From RUG708 sp050946535 (GTDB taxonomy: Bacteria; Bacillota; Clostridia; Peptostreptococcales; Anaerovoracaceae): a stretch of 40,428 nucleotides of DNA. The stretch is from assembly GCA_050946535.1 (NCBI GenBank), contig JBMNUZ010000015.1, forward strand, positions 1-40,428, in the 5' to 3' direction. The notes under the pieces are model-generated. The model did no database searches. It had not been told where the DNA came from and was given only the letters and a program-made list of their open reading frames with translations. Shown piece after piece: positions 1-8,026 of this stretch. Every line of letters starts with the position of its first letter. The first letter of the stretch is position 1. A program made the translations under genes and the position numbers.

Positions 1-181
1 AGGTAAAATACGACAGCGAAGTGAGAAAGCCGACCAAATAAAGTAGGATATGGGCTTTCGAACGTAGGAACGGAGCAAGCCGCAGCAGAGAGCGGATAAG
101 CTTGCGTAGAGTTGCGTATTTTACACGGCTGAAGACGCAACAAGGATTAAAAGCGGCTTCAGCCGTACACTAAGTTGGCAA
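1..181. repeat. Structured tandem repeat, unit 1
   Basis: First of three tandem units; it may continue left of the window. The core (3-124) is closed by a perfect 10-bp inverted repeat, GTAAAATACG (3-12) with CGTATTTTAC (115-124). Inside are two further pairings: GAAAGCC (25-31) with GGCTTTC (53-59), and GCAAGC plus CCGC (75-83) with GCGG and GCTTGC (92-105). A short dyad, ACGGCTGAAG (125-134) with CTTCAGCCGT (157-166), follows the core. The fold resembles a multi-branched RNA or a small terminal-inverted-repeat element (MITE). No convincing protein is encoded. Function unknown. Confidence 0.8.
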
Positions 182-348
182 AGGTAAAATACGACAGCGA
201 AGTGAGAAAGCCGACCAAATAAAGTAGGATATGGGCTTTCGAACGTAGGAACGGAGCAAGCCGCAGCAGAGAGCGGATAAGCTTGCGTAGAGTTGCGTAT
301 TTTACACGTCTGAAGCCAAGCGGCTTCAGACGTACGCTAAGTCGACCA
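182..348. repeat. Structured tandem repeat, unit 2
   Basis: The core of this copy is identical to unit 1 as far as I can read it, again closed by GTAAAATACG (184-193) and CGTATTTTAC (296-305). The linker after the core differs from unit 1: it is a shorter, perfect 12-bp hairpin, ACGTCTGAAGCC (306-317) with GGCTTCAGACGT (322-333). The core sequence is constant while the linker hairpin keeps its pairing with changed bases (CGGCTG to CGTCTG). This suggests the pairing matters or that the copies duplicated recently. Confidence 0.8.
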
Positions 349-550
349 AGGTAAAATACGACAGCGAAGTGAGAAAGCCTACCAAATGAAGTCGGATCAG
401 GGCTTTCGAGCGTAGGAACGGAGCAAGCTGCAGTGAGCTTCGTAGCAGGCAACGTAAAAGACCAGAGCAGCTTGCGTAGTGCTCCCGGGAAAATATGAAG
501 CTGCCGAAAGAAATAATAAAAGCGGCTGTTAAATAAATTAACAGCCGCTT
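349..550. repeat. Structured tandem repeat, unit 3 (diverged)
   Basis: Diverged third copy. It begins with the same GTAAAATACG (351-360) and keeps the GAAAGCC/GGCTTTC pair. The second internal stem has changed to GCAAGCTGC with GCAGCTTGC, a concerted change relative to units 1 and 2 that preserves pairing. Extra sequence lies inside that stem. The closing CGTATTTTAC is lost, so the outer stem cannot form. The unit ends in the hairpin at 521-549. Confidence 0.7.
510..549 (-). terminator. Intrinsic terminator, minus strand, downstream of the metallophosphoesterase
   Basis: Perfect 12-bp stem AGCGGCTGTTAA (521-532) with TTAACAGCCGCT (538-549). Read on the minus strand it is followed by TTTTATTATTT, the U-rich tail of a Rho-independent terminator. 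It is the first terminator met by minus-strand transcription leaving the gene that ends at 704, so the tRNA-Glu remnant lies in that transcript's 3' untranslated region. Confidence 0.6.
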
Positions 551-556
551 GCAATG

Positions 557-628
557 ATTATCCTTCAGTAATCAAACCCGAGTTACCGCCGTGAAAGGGT
601 GATGCCTTATACCGATTGACCACTTCTG
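557..628 (-). pseudogene. Degenerate tRNA-Glu(TTC) remnant or tRNA-like element
   Basis: On the minus strand, roughly 622 down to 574, the sequence reads like the body of a bacterial tRNA-Glu: TGGTC...GG D-arm start, anticodon loop CTTTCAC (anticodon TTC), then a T-arm-like region. The D stem (GTC/GGC) and part of the T stem (TCGGG/ACTGA) can still pair. The anticodon stem (TCACC/GGCGG) has one A-C mismatch. The flanking bases do not form an acceptor stem and no CCA is encoded. I read it as a decayed tRNA gene; a tRNA-like regulatory RNA is the alternative. An intact tRNA-Glu(CTC) is at 27746-27821. Confidence 0.5.
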
Positions 629-703
629 TATTGTTGGAACTACAGCGCCGGGTCAGCGCAATGACAAAGCCGCGTCAAGCACCCTGACAACTTGAAATCA
701 CTC

Positions 704-2506
704 TCAGCGCCCTCTCCTGTTCGAGAATATTTCCGATGCCAATGCAGATCCCGCGATTACGAGAGCACCGGCAGCGACCGCTCCGGCACCGTAGATGAGC
801 TTTCCGAACTTCGAAGGATGTTTCAGATACGTCTTCGGATTCAGATTCATTTCCTCGATCTTGCACGGACGCGCAGCCAGGTAGGCTTCCGGAAGCTTTC
901 CCCTGAACGAGAGCAGAAAATCGACGAATGCCGTCCATTCCCTGACCGTATTTCCGTTTTTGTCTTTAAGGAGAAGTTTGTCCAGGTCGTTTGTCTTTGC
1001 GCCGTTTTCGTCCTTGACCTGAATCTTCAGAAAACCGTAGCTTTTCGATGTGATCTGAGGCATCATTATCGCCATGTACTGATTGCAGACCACGGTATAA
1101 GTTTTATCGTCTCTGACCGGCTTCCATGCGCCCTTCTCATCCTTTGTGAAGACGTCGATGACGCGGTTCATGAAGGCCCTCTTGTCGGAGTACGTGTAGC
1201 GCAGTCCGGAGAAGAAAAGCTGCGAGTCCGCACGCATCCTTCCGAGGCTGGCATCTATCTCGCAGAGCTCACGGAGTTCTATGCCGCTGAGCTTCGTTGC
1301 GATCAGCGGATAACCTATCACGCCGTCGCTGCTGCGTCCGAGCGGAACGATATTGTATGCGTCAGGCAGAGTCACATCGCCGGCGTAGATCGTGTCGCGT
1401 ATGATGCCGCTCGCACTGATGCCGATGACGTTTTCCCCGCATCCTGCCTCGACAGCTGCGTGGACGTACGAGTCGGTAACCAGATCGGCTATGTTGTAAT
1501 TGCCGAAGTGATAGTTGTCGTCGTGAAGGTCGTCAAGGCAGATGTCAGATGTGCACAGGACATCGTCGAATTTGAGACCGTATGCGTCGAGAAAATCCTT
1601 CTGCACGATTTCCTTGTAATCTTCGATCCTGGCATTTATTTCAGCGTTTTCAGCGTAGGAATCGTCTACAGGAATGAGCTCGTAGCGCAGAACGGTGCCG
1701 TCGATCATGTTGATGTCGAGGAGGCCGAGATATTCACAGTTGCAGCCGCACGAACAGATGACCGTGTCGTTCTTTACAACAGGACGCTTGAGCGCCGTAT
1801 GCGAATGAGCACTGATCAGCACGTCGACTCCGTCGATGGATTCGACCAGCTGCAGATCTTCCGCTTTGTCCGGGTCGTCGTTCATACCGCCGTGGCTGAG
1901 GACGATCGTGAATTCGCAACCCTTGTTTTTCATCTCGCTGATGGTTCTTGAGAGCGCCTTCTTTTCCTTAGTGAATGTGACGGATCCCGGATATGCGATG
2001 TCGCCGACCGATTCGTGCCCCATCATGCCCGTGATGCCGACTTTAAATCCGCCGATATCTCTGATCATGTAAGGGAGGCATCCCCTGGCGTCGAGAGCTT
2101 CTTTCAGAGCACGCGAATCGCTGTCATCGGTGAATTCTATGTTGGCGCAGAGTATCTGAGGCGGATTTTCCGCGTGGCGGAGCATCGAAGCGAACGCATC
2201 GACACCGTAGTCGAACTCGTGATTGCCGATCGTGACGGCGTCGTAGCCCATCATGCCGAGCAGCGACAGATCCGGAGCCGTGCTGCTGTAGATCCCGTTG
2301 AAGAGCGAGCCCATCGAGAAATCCCCGCCGTCGAGAACTACGCAGCTCTCCGTCCTGTACCTGTCTATCATGGTTTTCAGACGTGCGTAGCCGCCGATCA
2401 TCGTTATCCTTCCGTTTCTTACAGCTTTATATGGCAGAATCCTGTCATGCATATCAGCAGTGAAAAGAACTCTGAGAAAGTTTCCGTTTTTTATACCATT
2501 TGCCAT
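704..2506 (-). CDS. 5'-nucleotidase/UshA-type metallophosphoesterase with C-terminal membrane anchor
   Basis: Predicted 600-residue metal-dependent phosphoesterase of the bacterial 5'-nucleotidase family, likely hydrolysing nucleotides or related phosphate esters. The N-terminal calcineurin-like domain shows the metal-binding series: TADMHD, DGGDF, GNHEFDYG, SHGGMND and SAHSH. The second half has the 5'-nucleotidase C-terminal fold region (ASGIIRDTIYAGDV, then DAYNIVPLGR). The start is the ATG at 2506, preceded by AGGTG at proper spacing; an ATG eight codons upstream lacks a site. There is no N-terminal signal peptide. The last 45 residues hold one hydrophobic alanine/glycine-rich helix followed by SNRRGR, which looks like a tail anchor. 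The family is usually secreted, so the side of the membrane it faces is uncertain. It is monocistronic and divergent from the LRR operon. Confidence 0.85.
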   Translation of the reverse strand: MANGIKNGNFLRVLFTADMHDRILPYKAVRNGRITMIGGYARLKTMIDRYRTESCVVLDGGDFSMGSLFNGIYSSTAPDLSLLGMMGYDAVTIGNHEFDYGVDAFASMLRHAENPPQILCANIEFTDDSDSRALKEALDARGCLPYMIRDIGGFKVGITGMMGHESVGDIAYPGSVTFTKEKKALSRTISEMKNKGCEFTIVLSHGGMNDDPDKAEDLQLVESIDGVDVLISAHSHTALKRPVVKNDTVICSCGCNCEYLGLLDINMIDGTVLRYELIPVDDSYAENAEINARIEDYKEIVQKDFLDAYGLKFDDVLCTSDICLDDLHDDNYHFGNYNIADLVTDSYVHAAVEAGCGENVIGISASGIIRDTIYAGDVTLPDAYNIVPLGRSSDGVIGYPLIATKLSGIELRELCEIDASLGRMRADSQLFFSGLRYTYSDKRAFMNRVIDVFTKDEKGAWKPVRDDKTYTVVCNQYMAIMMPQITSKSYGFLKIQVKDENGAKTNDLDKLLLKDKNGNTVREWTAFVDFLLSFRGKLPEAYLAARPCKIEEMNLNPKTYLKHPSKFGKLIYGAGAVAAGALVIAGSALASEIFSNRRGR

Positions 2507-2551
2507 GAAAATCACCTGCTTTCTTTTCAATTATCAAATAATATATATGAA

Positions 2552-2580
2552 AATTTACCACGATTAATCACATTTTACAA
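2552..2580 (-). promoter_or_regulatory. Candidate sigma-A promoter for the phosphoesterase
   Basis: On the minus strand, TTGTAA (2580-2575) and TAAATT (2557-2552) are separated by 17 bp. Each matches the consensus at four of six positions. The start codon is about 46 bp downstream. This is a moderate match only; an overlapping TATATT hexamer slightly downstream is an alternative -10. Confidence 0.35.
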
Positions 2581-2906
2581 ATCCGGAATCAAGGGGAAGA
2601 AACCGTATGCCGCGGGAAGAAACCCGCATACCGGCGGAACCGGAGGGGAATCTGAAATATATGTTAAAGTTCATTGAATTTTTAACGACACGGACCAATT
2701 CATTTTTCTGTCCTGCCCGGCGCGCATTCAAATATATTTTTATTGAATGAATAACAGGGTATATAAGTAGTGATATCGGACCCTGAATATTTAGAAATGA
2801 TGGAATTTCAACGGCAGCAATATCGCTGCGAAGTATTATAATATTATTTGAACCTATGCCGGACACAAAAAAATGGCATAAGAATTTATTGATACATCAA
2901 ATGAAA

Positions 2907-2934
2907 TTGATAAAAATTTAATTACTGGTATAAT
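2907..2934 (+). promoter_or_regulatory. Sigma-A promoter of the LRR-VWA-MoxR operon
   Basis: TTGATA (2907-2912) and a perfect TATAAT (2929-2934) are separated by 16 bp, about 65 bp before the TTG start at 2999. This is the clearest promoter upstream of the operon. Confidence 0.7.
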
Positions 2935-2998
2935 TAGTATTTGTAGCAGATTTAACAATCTGCGGAATACAATCAGCGCAATAACGGAGGTGACTGCG

Positions 2999-3841
2999 TT
3001 GAAGCACAGAGATTACAATCCGCAGTCGGATTTTATCTGTTCGTTTGACGGCTGGAAAAATAAAATAGAGGCAGTAAACAACCGTACTGAAATGGTGGAA
3101 ATAAACGTGCCGCCAGTGGTCAACGGCAGGCCGGTGGACGAAATCGGCGAAAACGCTTTTTCGGGCTGTACGAAGCTCAGATGGGTGAAACTCCCTGACA
3201 GCGTTGAAACGATAAGAAACAGCGCGTTCAAAAACTGCACCGAACTCAAGGAGGCAGAGCTGTCGGCCGCGCTGGAGAGCATCGGAGCATTCGCTTTCAG
3301 CGGCTGTGTAAATCTCAGAAGCGTGACGATCTCAGACCACGTAAAGAGAATGGAAATCAATTCGTTCAAAGGCTGCAGAAAGCTGACCGAAATAAAAGTC
3401 AAGAGCAGCGTCACGGGAGAGATCAAGAGCTATCAGGTGGCCTCCGACAACGATGAATCCATATGGATGTTCCTGAGCGCAGTCATGAGAGCTTCAGAAC
3501 CAGGGCACGAAAGCATGGAAAAATACGATGCCGCCTTTCTTGAAATACAGGACGATGACGCGGTATACAGAATTTCCGTGCAGAGGCTCCGCGATCCTGT
3601 GGACCTCTATCCCGACATGGAAAGAGTGTACAGATCGAGACTCCGCAATATGGTCAAGAAGATCATACTGAAGGACCGCGTGGACATGCTGACGGCAATC
3701 GGCGAGCTCGACTGCATCGACATGGATTCACTCGATTACTATATAGAAATAGCCAGCCGCATAGGCGGCGGCTGCATAGCCTATCTTCTGGAGCACCAGT
3801 ACAGAAAATCCAGGATAGGGCTTAGAGATTATTCGCTGTAG
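2999..3841 (+). CDS. Leucine-rich-repeat (BspA/LRR_5-type) cytoplasmic protein
   Basis: 280-residue protein. The first half (about residues 35-140) has four LRR_5-type repeats with the recurring pattern I-x-x-x-A/S-F-x-x-C/G-x-x-L, for example ENAFSGCTKL, NSAFKNCTEL, AFAFSGCVNL and NSFKGCRKL. The second half is alpha-helical and unrecognised. No signal peptide or anchor is seen, unlike the secreted BspA-type proteins, so it is probably intracellular and likely binds protein. The start is taken as TTG at 2999, because GGAGGTG (2986-2992) lies six bases upstream; the GTG at 2990 overlaps that site. It is first in an operon with the VWA and MoxR genes (26-bp gap), so a role as a partner or substrate adaptor of that module is my inference. 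Confidence 0.75.
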   Translation: MKHRDYNPQSDFICSFDGWKNKIEAVNNRTEMVEINVPPVVNGRPVDEIGENAFSGCTKLRWVKLPDSVETIRNSAFKNCTELKEAELSAALESIGAFAFSGCVNLRSVTISDHVKRMEINSFKGCRKLTEIKVKSSVTGEIKSYQVASDNDESIWMFLSAVMRASEPGHESMEKYDAAFLEIQDDDAVYRISVQRLRDPVDLYPDMERVYRSRLRNMVKKIILKDRVDMLTAIGELDCIDMDSLDYYIEIASRIGGGCIAYLLEHQYRKSRIGLRDYSL

Positions 3842-3866
3842 CGTGCCGGAAGGAAACGGTGAAATT

Positions 3867-6230
3867 ATGGCAGAATTACCTGTAAAAGATGGAGAACAGC
3901 TGACAAGAGAACAGATGCGCGAGCAGGATCAGCAGGAGGAGGCTTTCCAGACTGCGAGAAATATCGCGCTTCAGATACTTACGCTGACGCGCAACGGCTT
4001 GTTTGTCTCGCTGCGGTTCATGGATGTGGCTCTCTGTCAGTTCGTATATGTGAGCGCAGATCAGGTCGATCTTCCGTTCGACATAAAAAAGGTAGCTACA
4101 ACCGGAGAACATCTGATATTCGATCCGAGGTACATCATCCAGCAGTACATGCGCGAAAAGAAGAGCCTTTCGCGTGATTACCTGCATATGGTGCTGCACT
4201 GCATTTTCAGGCATCCGTTTGTTTCTACACATATGAACAGAGAGTACTGGGATCTCGCTGCGGATATCGCCGCAGAGGCTACGGTCTGCGAACTCGGACT
4301 CAACCAGACAGACGTCCAGAATGCTTCTGAGATAGAATACGAGATAGAGCGTATCAAAGGGTTCGTTACTCAGATGAACGCCGAACGCATATACAGATTC
4401 CTCCTTCAGGAGGAGGTTCCTGCGAGAGACATCAACAAGTGGACGAAGCTTTTCAGGCGTGACGAACACGACATCTGGTGGGAAGCTGCGCGCCGCATAG
4501 AAGAGGAAAAGAAGCAGGAAGCGGAGAAGGAAGCCGGACAGGACGACGACACCGGCGAAGAGCCTGATTATCAGGAGGAAGAGAATAAAGAGAATTCCGA
4601 GGAAGAGCAGGAAGAAAATCCTGATGCTGAGGATTCCGATGAAACTTCTGACGAAGAGAGCGAAGACCAGGACGAGGACGAATCTCAGGACGAAGGCGAA
4701 CAGCCTGAAGACGGCGGAGAAGAGAACGAATCCGGCGAAGATGAGTCTGACGAAGATCAGTCCGGAGAAAGCGACGAAGAACAAGATCAGTCAGGAGAAG
4801 ACGAGGAAGAGGACGAAGATTCCGAGGAACCGCCTTACGACGAATACGAAGACGAATATGTAAGTTCGCCGGGCGGCGAAAATGAGAATTCGGACGAGCA
4901 GTCGCAGGGAGATCCGGAGTCGGAGACTCACGATTCTGAAGAAGAGAGCAGCGGCGAAGGAGAAGGCGGAGGAAATCCGGGAGACGAACCTGAACAGACC
5001 GATGAGGAAGGATCGGAGAGAGAAAACGACACACCTTCGGAAGGCTTGAACGGACACGATGACGGCCATCAGCCTGAAAACAAGAAAAACGACGAATCGG
5101 GCGAGCTCGGCGGAGAGACGAACGAGGGCGTTCCTGACGACAGCGACAACCCGTTCGGCGATAAAGACCAGGAAGGAAACGCTAATCCTGACGACAGCAG
5201 CGGCGGCATGCAGCACAGCGCCGGATCAGGCGGAGGCGGCGAGGGAAAACAGGCCGCATGGCAGCATGAAGGCGGCTCCGAGCGCAGAAGCGATGGAGAA
5301 CGCGATGAGAACGACATGCGGAGACTCGACGGAAGCGCCGATCCGAACACCGACCAGAAGGATCTCAAGGGAGATAATTCAAGGCAGGAGGCTATGCCTG
5401 AGCAGGGAACTGCTGATTCGGGCGAGGAGCCGCCGGAGGACAAACAGCCGTCGTTCATGCACAACGGACGTGAGCAGGAAGAACTCGAAAACAAGTGGAA
5501 GGAAATCAGCGAGCGCATGCTGGTCGACCTGGAGACCTCTTCGAAGGAATGGGGCGACAAGTCGGATGCCATGGTGCAGAATCTGAGGAAGATCAACCGT
5601 GACAAATACGATTACAGGACGTTCCTGCAGAAGTTCGCGTCGCTTCACGAGGATATTCAGATAAACGACGATGAGTTCGACTACATTTACTATACTTACG
5701 GATTGAAGCACTACGGGGATATTCCTCTGATAGAGCCGCTCGAATACAAAGAGGTCAAGAAAGTCAGGGATTTTGTAATCGCAATAGATACGTCAGGATC
5801 ATGCGCCGGCGAGGTGGTTCAGAAATTCCTGGACAAAACTTATTCGATATTCAGCCAGCAGGAAAACTTCTTCCGCAAGATAAACCTGCATATCATCCAG
5901 TGTGACGCAGCGATCCAGAGCGACGTGAAGATCACAAACAAAGAAGAATTTGCGGACTACATGAAAAACCTCGAGTTCAGAGGTTTTGGCGGGACCGATT
6001 TCAGGCCTGTCTTCGAATATGTCAATCAGCTGCTGGAGCACAACGAATTCGATGACCTGAAAGGCTTGATATATTTCACAGACGGCAACGGGGTATATCC
6101 GAAGAAGAGGCCGCCTTACGAAACCGCATTTGTATTCGTCGACGACGATGAGTTTGACTATGAGGTGCCGTCGTGGGCAATGAAGCTTGTGCTTGAAACG
6201 AGCGAAATTACTGAGGAGGTTCTTATATGA
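3867..6230 (+). CDS. DUF2201-type putative metallopeptidase / VWA domain protein with long acidic linker
   Basis: 787-residue protein in three parts. Residues 20-190 resemble the N-terminal metallopeptidase-like domain of DUF2201 proteins, with a histidine cluster H107-x3-H111-x4-H116. Residues about 210-530 are a very long low-complexity linker, dominated first by Glu/Asp/Ser and then by Gly/Asn/Asp. Residues about 630-787 are a VWA-like domain with MIDAS elements DTSGS, GGTDF and YFTDG. Partners of this type usually work with a MoxR AAA+ ATPase, and here the MoxR gene follows with a 4-bp ATGA overlap. The ATG at 3867 is preferred over the GTG at 3843, which has no ribosome binding site. The linker is far longer than I expect for the family. 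No signal peptide, so cytoplasmic. Confidence 0.85.
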   Translation: MAELPVKDGEQLTREQMREQDQQEEAFQTARNIALQILTLTRNGLFVSLRFMDVALCQFVYVSADQVDLPFDIKKVATTGEHLIFDPRYIIQQYMREKKSLSRDYLHMVLHCIFRHPFVSTHMNREYWDLAADIAAEATVCELGLNQTDVQNASEIEYEIERIKGFVTQMNAERIYRFLLQEEVPARDINKWTKLFRRDEHDIWWEAARRIEEEKKQEAEKEAGQDDDTGEEPDYQEEENKENSEEEQEENPDAEDSDETSDEESEDQDEDESQDEGEQPEDGGEENESGEDESDEDQSGESDEEQDQSGEDEEEDEDSEEPPYDEYEDEYVSSPGGENENSDEQSQGDPESETHDSEEESSGEGEGGGNPGDEPEQTDEEGSERENDTPSEGLNGHDDGHQPENKKNDESGELGGETNEGVPDDSDNPFGDKDQEGNANPDDSSGGMQHSAGSGGGGEGKQAAWQHEGGSERRSDGERDENDMRRLDGSADPNTDQKDLKGDNSRQEAMPEQGTADSGEEPPEDKQPSFMHNGREQEELENKWKEISERMLVDLETSSKEWGDKSDAMVQNLRKINRDKYDYRTFLQKFASLHEDIQINDDEFDYIYYTYGLKHYGDIPLIEPLEYKEVKKVRDFVIAIDTSGSCAGEVVQKFLDKTYSIFSQQENFFRKINLHIIQCDAAIQSDVKITNKEEFADYMKNLEFRGFGGTDFRPVFEYVNQLLEHNEFDDLKGLIYFTDGNGVYPKKRPPYETAFVFVDDDEFDYEVPSWAMKLVLETSEITEEVLI

Positions 6231-7771
6231 ACATTAAAGAAGCAAAAGAGGAAATACAGCGCGCGATAACCTCTTATCTCATGAAGGATGAATTCGGCGA
6301 CTACGTCATCAGCCGTGTAAGACAGCGTCCTATTCTGCTGATCGGTGATCCGGGAATCGGAAAGACGGCTATTATGGAGCAGATCGCAGAGGAACTGGGC
6401 ATCGGCCTGGTTTCGTATTCCATGACGCACCATACGCGTCAGAGCGCGATAGGCCTGCCGAAGATCGAGCAGAAGGTATACGGAGGAAAGGAATACAGCG
6501 TTTCCGAATACACCATGAGTGAGATCATAGCTTCTGTTTATGACAGCATGGAAGAGACTGGGCTCAAGGAAGGCATACTGTTCCTGGATGAGATCAACTG
6601 CGTGTCCGAGACACTCGCTCCGGCAATGCTGCAGTTCCTGCAGTACAAGACTTTCGGCAAACATGAGGTTCCTGACGGATGGGTCATCTGCACGGCCGGA
6701 AACCCGCCCGAGGCGAACAAATCTGTCAGGGAGTTCGATATAGTTACTCTCGACCGTGTAAAGAAGATAGTCGTCGAGCCTGACGTCGAGGTATGGAAGG
6801 AATACGCATACAAACACGATGTGCACCCTGCGATCATCTCTTATCTCGAGATCAAGAAAAAGGACTTTTACAGAATCGAAACGACGGTTGACGGCGTGGA
6901 GTTCGTAACAGCCAGAGGCTGGGAAGATCTGTCTACGATGATCAAACTCTACGAGAAGCAGGGCTATGAAGTCGATGAAAAGCTCATCGGCCAGTATCTG
7001 CAGCACAGCAAGGTGGCAAAGGAATTCGCGATCTATTACGACTTGTACAACAAATACAAGTCGGATTACCAGATCCAGAATATACTCGACGGGACGTATC
7101 CGGAAGAGATTGCAGAGAGAGCGAAGAACGCCAAGTTCGACGAAAGACTCACGCTCATCAGTCTGCTGCTCGAAGCTGTGGGATACAGGGTAAAGGAAGA
7201 CGTGGAAAAGGAAGATTACATCACGGAGCTTCACACGCTTCTCGTCGAGATCAAAAAGGTGTGCTCGCTCGCGGATCCGAGGATGGAGAACATCGACACG
7301 ATTCTCGGCAAGTACATTCTTCAGCGTACTTCGGATTATCAGGAAAAGAAACGTTCGACCGTTCTTCCGCGTGACAGGGAGATCGTTCTGCGCAAGGTTA
7401 TATTAACTCTGGAGGATTACAGGAACCATCTCAAGGAAGAGGGCGTTACGGACCTTAAGGAAGGTTTCGAATATATCAAGGGCGTATTTGCTGAAGACGT
7501 TGCCGATATGAAGAAACACATCAGCGAGACGCAGGAACAGCTCGACAACATGTTCACGTTCATCGAGGATGTTTTCGGAAACGGCCAGGAGATGCTGGTG
7601 GCAGTTACCGAGCTCACAGTAAACTACTACTGCGCGAACTTCATAAGCAGATACGGCTGCGACAAGTATTTCGAGCATAACAAAGATCTGCTGGTATACG
7701 AACGCCAGCAGGAGCTCGTCTCTGAAATCATGCTCCTCAATGACAGAGAGGATGTCGACCTTTCTATATAA
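6227..7771 (+). CDS. MoxR-family AAA+ ATPase
   Basis: 514-residue AAA+ ATPase. Walker A is GDPGIGKT (residues 40-47), Walker B is ILFLDEIN (near 118-125), and a sensor-1-like region TAGNPPEANKS follows. MoxR ATPases act as chaperone-like machines that remodel or activate protein complexes together with VWA partners. The C-terminal 200 residues are helical and charged and are not recognised as a separate domain. The start codon overlaps the stop of the VWA gene (ATGA), and GAGGAGG sits just upstream, so translation is probably coupled. The VWA-before-ATPase order is the reverse of the commoner arrangement. A strong terminator follows. Confidence 0.88.
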   Translation: MNIKEAKEEIQRAITSYLMKDEFGDYVISRVRQRPILLIGDPGIGKTAIMEQIAEELGIGLVSYSMTHHTRQSAIGLPKIEQKVYGGKEYSVSEYTMSEIIASVYDSMEETGLKEGILFLDEINCVSETLAPAMLQFLQYKTFGKHEVPDGWVICTAGNPPEANKSVREFDIVTLDRVKKIVVEPDVEVWKEYAYKHDVHPAIISYLEIKKKDFYRIETTVDGVEFVTARGWEDLSTMIKLYEKQGYEVDEKLIGQYLQHSKVAKEFAIYYDLYNKYKSDYQIQNILDGTYPEEIAERAKNAKFDERLTLISLLLEAVGYRVKEDVEKEDYITELHTLLVEIKKVCSLADPRMENIDTILGKYILQRTSDYQEKKRSTVLPRDREIVLRKVILTLEDYRNHLKEEGVTDLKEGFEYIKGVFAEDVADMKKHISETQEQLDNMFTFIEDVFGNGQEMLVAVTELTVNYYCANFISRYGCDKYFEHNKDLLVYERQQELVSEIMLLNDREDVDLSI

Positions 7772-7807
7772 AAATCTGAAATCGATATTCGTCTTGCAAG
7801 TGGCAGC

Positions 7808-7844
7808 GGGCGTTCTCCATATTCATGGAGAACGCCCTTTTTTT
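7808..7844 (+). terminator. Rho-independent terminator of the LRR-VWA-MoxR operon
   Basis: Perfect 13-bp stem GGGCGTTCTCCAT (7808-7820) with ATGGAGAACGCCC (7825-7837), a 4-base loop, then seven T. It isolates the MoxR operon from the pilus-like operon. Confidence 0.93.
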
Positions 7845-7981
7845 CATGAAATGTACAAAACGGAGGGGAAATAACGTTAGTATGATATGAGAAACATTAT
7901 AAACATATTAGAAAAATGATGATTTAGTTAGAATTAATCAAAAAAAGAAGTGTTAAGCGTGACGTGATATTTGTTTATGAT

Positions 7982-8009
7982 TTGACGCTTTTGTGATAGA
8001 ATATGTAAT
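7982..8009 (+). promoter_or_regulatory. Candidate promoter of the pilus-like operon
   Basis: TTGACG (7982-7987, five of six to consensus) and TGTAAT (8004-8009, five of six) are separated by 16 bp. The transcript would carry a leader of about 100 nt before the ATG at 8120. Confidence 0.5.
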
Positions 8010-8026
8010 AAACTATTGGTATATTC

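Larger units (their letters stand above)
2507..2998. other. Divergent intergenic region between the phosphoesterase and the LRR operon
   Basis: About 490 bp that are AT-rich at both ends. It holds the two promoters listed separately and a GC-rich imperfect inverted repeat near 2606-2633 (GTATGC...GCATAC with unpaired bases). I see no supported gene: open frames here lack ribosome binding sites and family features. Confidence 0.6.

Noticed and set aside
1..550. CRISPR array
   Set aside because: The repeats are 165-200 bp with near-identical interiors rather than short repeats with unique spacers, and no cas gene is near.
159..554. Minus-strand protein of 131 residues over the repeats
   Set aside because: It spans repeat units and a terminator, has no ribosome binding site and no recognisable domain.
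2564..2866. Minus-strand 100-residue protein in the divergent intergenic region
   Set aside because: No ribosome binding site and no family feature; the frame crosses the promoter region.
4453..5605. Long open frames opposite and in other frames over the acidic linker
   Set aside because: They are caused by the biased GAA/GAC/GAG codon use of the linker; products are low-complexity Arg/Leu/Phe-rich and lack start signals.
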